Source: Priapulus caudatus
Lineage: Eukaryota; Priapulida; Priapulimorpha; Priapulimorphida; Priapulidae
Direction of reading: 5' to 3'
Assembly: GCF_000485595.1 (NCBI RefSeq)
Contig: NW_014577895.1
Location: 40,823-61,052, forward strand
DNA: 20,230 nt
Shown one piece after another: positions 15,417 to 20,230 of the stretch (within the stretch, counting starts at the first letter, position 1; every line of letters starts with the position of its first letter). The position numbers were made by a program, and so were the translations under genes. Under the pieces are notes generated by a model. That model was given only the letters and a program-made list of their open reading frames with translations. It did no database searches and was not told where the DNA came from.

Positions 15417-15450
15417 CGTATACACGCGCGCGCGTATACGTACGCACACC
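15417..15450. repeat. Alternating purine-pyrimidine palindrome
   Basis: GTATACACGCGCGCGCGTATAC followed by GTACGCACAC is almost strictly alternating, the classic Z-DNA-prone composition, and near-palindromic. A second alternating CG/CA stretch occurs at about 16168-16250. Confidence 0.75.
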
Positions 15451-16355
15451 CATATATGTGACGACACGAACAAATTAAAAGTATGACTGCGACATTGAAT
15501 TAAATTAATGCATGTGCCATGCATTTAATAATGTATGAAAATTGAAAATTGAATACTTTTCCTGAACAGAAAACTTCACGGATAAAAATTCCCAGGAAGG
15601 CGCTTGCGCGTGTATATATTTGCCCTGTTACGTTTGACTGTATATATATATACCACCGTCTATAGCTTAGTTAGCATCACGCGACAACGATGTGTGCACC
15701 GAAAATAACACGAACAGCCGCGGTAGCAACAATAGGTATTATCAGGAGTATAGCCGGATATATCAGGAGATTATCAGGAGGATAGACTCCTGGTATTATA
15801 TATATAGCCACCCACCTCCATCCGCACATCGCACAACATTATATTAGTATATTTAGCTCAGCGAGTACATTTTTTGGCTAATTTTCTTTGTACACGTTTA
15901 TATGGTATTTCGGACATTGAAGCAAAGCTGGATCGAGTCAATGACTGTATACGTTGTTGACGTACGCTTGTCGGTTTACACAAACACACATGCGCGCGCA
16001 TACTATAGAGTAAATGTGGGCACTGGGGTACGCAGAAATTCCACTGACCGCGATCTCTGGCCTTCTTGCTGACCGGAAAGTGGCGCCCTCTCACCTCTGT
16101 AGGATAGACGCAATATATGATAAAATAGCAAGAATTTGAAGAATAATCAACTAATAAAATACCGCGAGCGGGCGCACACACACGCACGCGTGTACTGACA
16201 GCCTACAACACGCGTACATTTACACATCTGTACGCGCGCGTGCTCGCGCAAGCAAGCACATATACATTATGTGGATGTATGTACGTAAATTTTTGTCACG
16301 CTAGCTTTTTCTTTATTTAAAACAAGCCAGTTAGATATAGATTACCATGTACGTG

Positions 16356-16357
<2 letters not shown>
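15451..16357. other. Spacer between H2A.Z and AAK1, left part
   Basis: No gene recognised. TATCAGGAG occurs three times at about 15737-15780. A reading frame across 15858-16187 on the minus strand is CA/GC-repeat driven and has no family likeness or splice context. Confidence 0.5.

Positions 16358-16358
<1 letters not shown>

Positions 16359-16393
<35 letters not shown>
16359..16393. repeat. (TA)n microsatellite
   Basis: About seventeen uninterrupted TA dinucleotides in the spacer between H2A.Z and AAK1. Confidence 0.95.
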
Positions 16394-16396
<3 letters not shown>

Positions 16397-17230
16397 CTAT
16401 TATTAGAACTAAATATTGACACACACAATGTGTTGTCAATGAATGAACTCTGCTGAACTTTGCAATGCGCAAATTGTCGAACAAGCGAACAGTCACCGTG
16501 TATTTTCGTGATATTTCGCGAGAGCAGCCATCGCAAAGAGAAAGCTGAGGAAGAAAATTTCTGTTATGTCAACTTATGAGTGAAAACTATTTATAATGTG
16601 GTGAAAATAAGCTTCGATATTGTGTAAGTAAACATTTCCAATCAGTAAGTTTGACGTCATGCCACAAATTCTGTCTATTTTAAACCACACGACGTGTCAC
16701 TCCCTGTTTATACTTCACACTGTGAATTATGAATCACTCATTCAGTCATTGAGTCAATCACTGAATCCAGAATAGGCCGGTTACCAGTTAGTAATATATT
16801 ATCGATTTTGACAACACAAATGTAGGGCTATTAGTAATTATTCACGCATGTACATGTATGCGGGATCCTACTGTACTGCTGCCACCTATTGATTGATACA
16901 GTAGGCTGAGTAGCACTTGCATAACTGTCACAGTCTAGCACATGCATGACTTTATAAGACATATAATTATAATGATATATTTATACTATATTATTAATAT
17001 TATTGTTGCCTGTTTATCTACTCGGCTAAGGACGATCGGTTACTGTGATGTAGAATTTCTACAGTTACTTTTACATTTCATCATCATACTACTCGGCCAG
17101 GTGATACACAGAACAGTGCATGATTGTGGTACAGACACATATATTGCTGTGATGGCAAATCTATTAATAATATGAGTGCAACTATGGATAATCCATTCAG
17201 ACCACTAATTCCCTACCAGGGAATTTTACC
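16394..17230. other. Spacer between H2A.Z and AAK1, right part
   Basis: AT-rich DNA with a small ATTCAGTCATTGAGTCAATCAC-type inverted block near 16738-16765 and no recognised exon. It lies upstream of the CT-rich AAK1 leader. Confidence 0.45.
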
Positions 17231-17589
17231 TCTCTCTCTACTATGCTCTCATTCCCTCCTCACAACCACCATCACCCAACCCCACCTCATTTCCACCTCC
17301 ACCCCTCCCCCCCTCCCCGATCGCATCTTTCTTTCGTCACCCCACGCCAACCCGCACAATGCAATTGGCATCCGGAGGCAAATGATGAGGAGAGCTCGAC
17401 AAACGAATCTCAAACCGCGGACACGGCGATCGTCTGCCGTGCGAGTCATCATCGCTCAGCCCCGGTCAGTCGTTGATTCTGCGTTCGCCTGCTGTCCGTC
17501 GCTCAGCGCCGATTTGCACGTCTGTTCGACAGGCGAGCGAGTTTCTTCCCCCCCGACGAGCGAATCACGGACGCGGCGCCGCGGCAGCC
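17231..17589 (+). promoter_or_regulatory. AAK1: AAK1 promoter and 5' UTR region
   Basis: Composition shifts from AT-rich to CT-rich (17236-17330) and then to GC- and CpG-rich (17380-17589), ending GCGGCAGCC before the ATG, a good initiation context. A CpG-rich leader suits a housekeeping kinase. No TATA box seen; TCAGTCG near 17465 could be an initiator, but this is weak. Confidence 0.5.
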
Positions 17590-17698
17590 ATGAAGAAGCT
17601 GTTCCTGAAGAACCAGTCGTCGCTGCAAACCAACTACATCGGCAAGGAGTTTGCGATCGGACGACATCGGGTCACCGTGGAAGATGTCATCGCTGAGG
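17590..17698 (+). CDS. AAK1: AAK1-like (Numb-associated kinase family) protein kinase, first coding exon
   Basis: 36 codons plus one base: MKKLFLKNQSSLQTNYIGKE followed by FAIGRHRVTVEDVIAE and G split over the donor GTAGGT at 17699. NAK-family kinases (AAK1, BMP2K/BIKE, fly Nak, worm SEL-5) begin MKK and reach the kinase domain through (Y)IG-x-F-x-(I/V)GR-x-x-VTV-(D/E)(D/E)-V-(L/I)AEGGF. AAK1 phosphorylates the mu2 subunit of the AP-2 clathrin adaptor and regulates endocytosis. Here the Gly-rich, low-complexity linker of vertebrate AAK1 is absent and the N-terminus is short. The next exon, expected to start with the rest of GGFA, was not found up to 20230. AAK1 versus BMP2K cannot be separated from one exon. 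Confidence 0.85.
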
Positions 17699-17699
17699 G

Positions 17700-18080
17700 T
17701 AGGTGTGACAGTCGACGGTGACAGAGATGACAGACGGTCGACGATGACAGCGATGAGAGGCGGTGACGGTCAACGATGATAGAGTTTAGAGGCAGTGACA
17801 GAGTTTAGCGACGGTGACAGTTTACAGGCAGTGACAGTCGGCGATGACATAGATGACAGGCGGTGACGGTTGACGATGACAGAGTTTTGAGACAGTGACA
17901 GAGTTTAGTGATTAGGTGACAGGTTTTTATGACAGTTTAGAATCGTTGACACAGATCGGAGGTTAGGTGACAATTTTAGTGACAGACAATAGAAGCAGTG
18001 TCAGAATTGAGTGGTTAGGTTACAGGTTTTTATGACAGTTTAGAATCAGTGACATAACTTAGCAGGTAAATGACGGTTTT
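17700..18080 (+). repeat. Degenerate array of GTGACAG/GATGACAG words in AAK1 intron 1
   Basis: Beginning within a few bases of the AAK1 donor, GTGACAG, GATGACAG, CGGTGACGG and GACAGAGTTTAG recur more than twenty times with spacings of about 12-40 bases. Higher-order repeats are visible, such as TTAGGTGACAGGTTTTTATGACAGTTTAGAATC twice (about 17913 and 18016, here given approximately as separate words). Confidence 0.85.
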
Positions 18081-18624
18081 TTTTGTGACAGTTTACAATC
18101 TGACTGAATTCAGAGGATGGCTAACATTGTTTGTGGACAAAACAAAAATGCCATGTCATAAATGGGGGACCACTCCCCTCCATCACATAATCTATCGCTC
18201 TGGCACCAACTTTTATAACCTTGTAGCATCGAATGACAAGCATGTCAAATCTGTGTCATGTAGTGGCAGTCGATCTGTGTGTCTCTTAGAGATGGTCCAG
18301 CTCTCCACAGATTTTTCCCCACTTTCCTTCTCCCATTCCCCACTCCCCAACATTTCTTACGGAAGTAGTACACAGCAATTGACTGCCCCCACCTCCCGTA
18401 CGAACACACACGGTGTTTACACTAGGTGTTTGCTTTTCGACAATCTTTGAGCGGTGGCGGGATCATTACGAGCGATGAGACAATCTGTGAAACATGTATG
18501 CATATATTGCGATAAATGTATCCTAGGGAGAGGGGGCGGGAGCGGGCAGACACGTACGTGCGGATCGTGTTCAACTACGCTTTGGTGCTGGTTGTCTAGA
18601 AAAGATCCCGTCCTTCGATCCTCT
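18081..18624. other. AAK1 intron 1, no feature recognised
   Basis: Mixed-composition intron DNA. A reading frame across 18070-18450 on the + strand has no family likeness and starts inside the repeat array, so I do not annotate it as a gene. Confidence 0.5.
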
Positions 18625-18728
18625 CACCCCGCGTCACACTTGCAATGCCTCCTCTAACCATTAGATTCCCCACCCCACCCCGCGTCACGCGTGCGTTTTC
18701 ACCCCCTAACTGTTGGAATCCCCATCAC
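18625..18728. repeat. Degenerate tandem duplication, about 51-bp period
   Basis: CACCCCGCGTCAC at 18625 recurs at 18676; each is followed about 20 bases later by C/T-rich CCTCTAACCATTAGATTCCCC or CCCCCTAACTGTTGGAATCCC-like sequence. An old duplication in C-rich intron DNA. Confidence 0.6.
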
Positions 18729-18903
18729 CCTTTCCCGAGGCGGCGTCGCCACGGCAATTGCACCTGAGGAAGTGAATCTCTTGACGTTTAATAGTTTGCG
18801 AGTCGGGTGCGAGAGCTAATTGCGAACGGATGCATAATGCATTCATGAGTCTCCGCCACCGCTGCTTTCAGACGACGGGAGGCTGCGAAGAAACGTGGTG
18901 GCG

Positions 18904-19111
18904 TGTTGTACAGCAGTGAAAAAAATACACGGGGGCTCAGGAAGATTTAGTCCCTGAAATGCCAAAAAGAGCCCTGGAAATGACAAAAAGAGCCCCCGTA
19001 AATTTGCATAGAGTTCAATGCAAACCAAATTTTAGAGTGCTATTTTCATGCACGCGAGCTTGAAAAGTAGCCCCCGAAAAATAAATTATATTTTTTCCCT
19101 GTTGTACAGCA
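18904..19111. mobile_element. MULE-like non-autonomous element with 12-bp direct repeat
   Basis: TGTTGTACAGCA occurs at 18904-18915 and 19100-19111, bounding a 184-base insert (18916-19099). The insert begins GTGAAAAAAATACACGGGGG and ends, in reverse complement, GGGAAAAAATATA with CGGGGGCT a little further in: imperfect terminal inverted repeats. Inside, GAAATG-CAAAAAGAGCCC occurs twice in tandem (18956 and 18978). GGGAAAA ends and 9-12-base duplications recall Mutator-like elements. No coding capacity. Confidence 0.7.
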
Positions 19112-19425
19112 TGTTTTTGCCGACGACGACCAGCCAGCGCGATGGACACGCGCGTGTGGTGCGGTGGGTGCGGTGGATAGGGGGCGTTGACGAGAGTGCG
19201 CGTTCTCGCGAAGACGCCCCTCGTGCAGTTATCAGTCCTCGCTGTTATCGGCACGGCTCGCCCGCAAGTGCGTGTGTGCAGCGAGTCACACTCGTGCTGA
19301 TGCTCAACGATATCTCAATGCACTGTGCGGTACGACTGTGTCCGATGTGTCATCGGCTACACCTCTATATAACGGACAACACCTGTCCTCAAAGGCCACT
19401 CTTGTCGCTTCGCTTGAGTGACAGT
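19112..19425. other. AAK1 intron 1, GC-rich part
   Basis: CpG-rich DNA (GCGCGATGGACACGCGCG, GGTGCGGTGGGTGCGGTGG) without a recognisable exon on either strand. It could include a regulatory island, but nothing specific supports that. Confidence 0.4.
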
Positions 19426-19428
19426 TAT

Positions 19429-19503
19429 CGAGAGGAAGAGAGAGAGGGAGAGTGAGCGAGAGATGGAGGGAGGGAGGAAAGGAGAGAGAGAGAGAGAGAG
19501 AGC
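19429..19503 (+). repeat. Purine-only (GA-rich) tract
   Basis: About 75 bases composed almost only of A and G (GAGAGGAAGAGAGAGAGGGA onwards, ending in (GA)n at 19482-19502). Homopurine/mirror-like sequences of this sort can adopt triplex structure. Confidence 0.9.
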
Positions 19504-19965
19504 AGTGGCAGCGCGTGGTTTTATTGTCCTGTTCAACGCATCTCGAAGTTTGACACATGCTCGAATTCAGCGTCTGCTACAAACACTTTGCCATGGTGCT
19601 GTCGGTAATCTGCCACTTCTAAGGTCGCACTGCCAAGTATTGCTGAGTTTACGAAGGGGGGGGGTGATTAGATCAGAAAAGTGGCAACTCACTTCTCTTC
19701 TTGTCACTTCTTTTGTCGTTGAAGCTTCGAAAATCAAATCAAGAGACCATGTGTGCTATCATGGAAGCCTCGGGTATGCACACAAGGACAGCGCTATCTT
19801 ATGCGGAAACTTTACTTTGAGAGTCTAACCAGCGATTATGCGACATTACAGTTGCACAGGTTGGGTATCTAACCGGGGGCCGTGCGCTCTCACACAGAGT
19901 TGACTTTTATCTAACTTTCTATCAGCATTAATTGCACGTGATATGCACGATAACGAGTTGTTTGT
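19504..19965. other. AAK1 intron 1, no feature recognised
   Basis: No exon with splice context, RNA gene or repeat seen. The open frame through 19418-19828 is an extension of the GA tract. Confidence 0.45.
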
Positions 19966-20230
19966 AAGCATAGGACTGCGGTTTGGAGCGTAGGGTTGTG
20001 GTTTTCTTGCATATAGCACCTGGGTTTGTTAGCATATGATTATGACCGCGGTTTGGAGCGTAGGGTTGCTGTTTTCTTCCATATAGCACTTGTGTTTGTA
20101 AGGATATGATTATGACCGCGGTTTGGAGCGTAGGGTTGCTGTTTTCTTCCATATAGCACTTGTGTTTGTAAGGATATGATTATGACCGCGGTTTGGAGCG
20201 TAGGGTTGCTGTTTTCTTCCATATAGCACT
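19965..20230. repeat. 70-bp tandem repeat array, continues past the window edge
   Basis: GTTTGGAGCGTAGGGTTG begins at 19981, 20051, 20121 and 20191. Copies starting at 20051, 20121 and 20191 (as far as seen) are identical, while the one at 19981 differs at several positions (TTGTGG for TTGCTG, TTGC for TTCC, CACCTGGG for CACTTGTG). A degraded start (TTTGTAAGCATAGGACTGCG) precedes it. The array contains TAGGGTT once per unit. It runs off the right end. Confidence 0.95.

Noticed and set aside
15858..16187. 109-codon frame on the minus strand
   Set aside because: No family likeness, crosses CA/CG simple sequence, and ends inside AT-rich spacer.
17124..17696. 190-codon frame overlapping AAK1 exon 1 in another frame
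   Set aside because: Its 3' half is the CpG-rich leader and AAK1 exon read out of frame, giving an Arg/Ser/Thr-rich peptide; the AAK1 frame with MKK and the donor at 17699 explains the region.
19304..19828. Reading frames on both strands around the GA tract
   Set aside because: Driven by GA/CT simple sequence (Glu-Arg or Ser-Leu runs).
17700..20230. Second AAK1 exon (expected to start GFA and continue the kinase glycine loop)
   Set aside because: I looked for an AG acceptor followed by a matching frame and found none; it probably lies outside the window.

Overview
The window is nuclear DNA of an animal, most likely a marine invertebrate. Short exons are separated by introns with GT/AG ends and conserved phases, and every gene I can recognise is a deeply conserved metazoan gene. 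Between and inside them lie many short inverted-repeat elements, minisatellites, a tRNA-like element and a probable LINE tail. I cannot name the phylum; the very compact genes and the TGACCT/GACGGACG type of dispersed repeat suggest a non-vertebrate such as a cephalochordate, hemichordate or spiralian, but this is inference.

Layout: (1) 1-2940, the 3' end of a coatomer alpha subunit gene (COPA, + strand): the last two coding exons, a 978-base intron filled by a minisatellite, and a 3' UTR ending near an AATAAA. (2) 2940-4560, intergenic DNA with dispersed repeats. (3) 4741-11231, a complete 12-exon gene on the + strand for an SLC35F6-like membrane transporter of 405 residues. (4) 12948-14791, a complete 5-exon gene on the - strand for histone H2A.Z (128 residues), convergent with SLC35F6. 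(5) 14792-17589, a mostly repeat- and microsatellite-bearing spacer that must hold the promoters of two divergent genes. (6) 17590-17698, the first coding exon of an AAK1/NAK-family protein kinase (+ strand); the remaining exons lie beyond the window. The DNA after it is a degenerate GTGACAG-based array, a short transposon-like insertion with a 12-base direct repeat, a purine tract and a 70-base tandem array that runs off the right edge.

The genes are not an operon or a pathway. COPA (Golgi-ER vesicle coat), AAK1 (clathrin adaptor kinase) and SLC35F6 (endolysosomal/mitochondrial membrane protein) share a loose membrane-traffic theme, which may be coincidence. The most unusual structure is the COPA intron: its tandem unit is derived from the 3' end of the upstream exon, so the 5' splice site itself has been multiplied about a dozen times. 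I found no evidence for a new multigene system.
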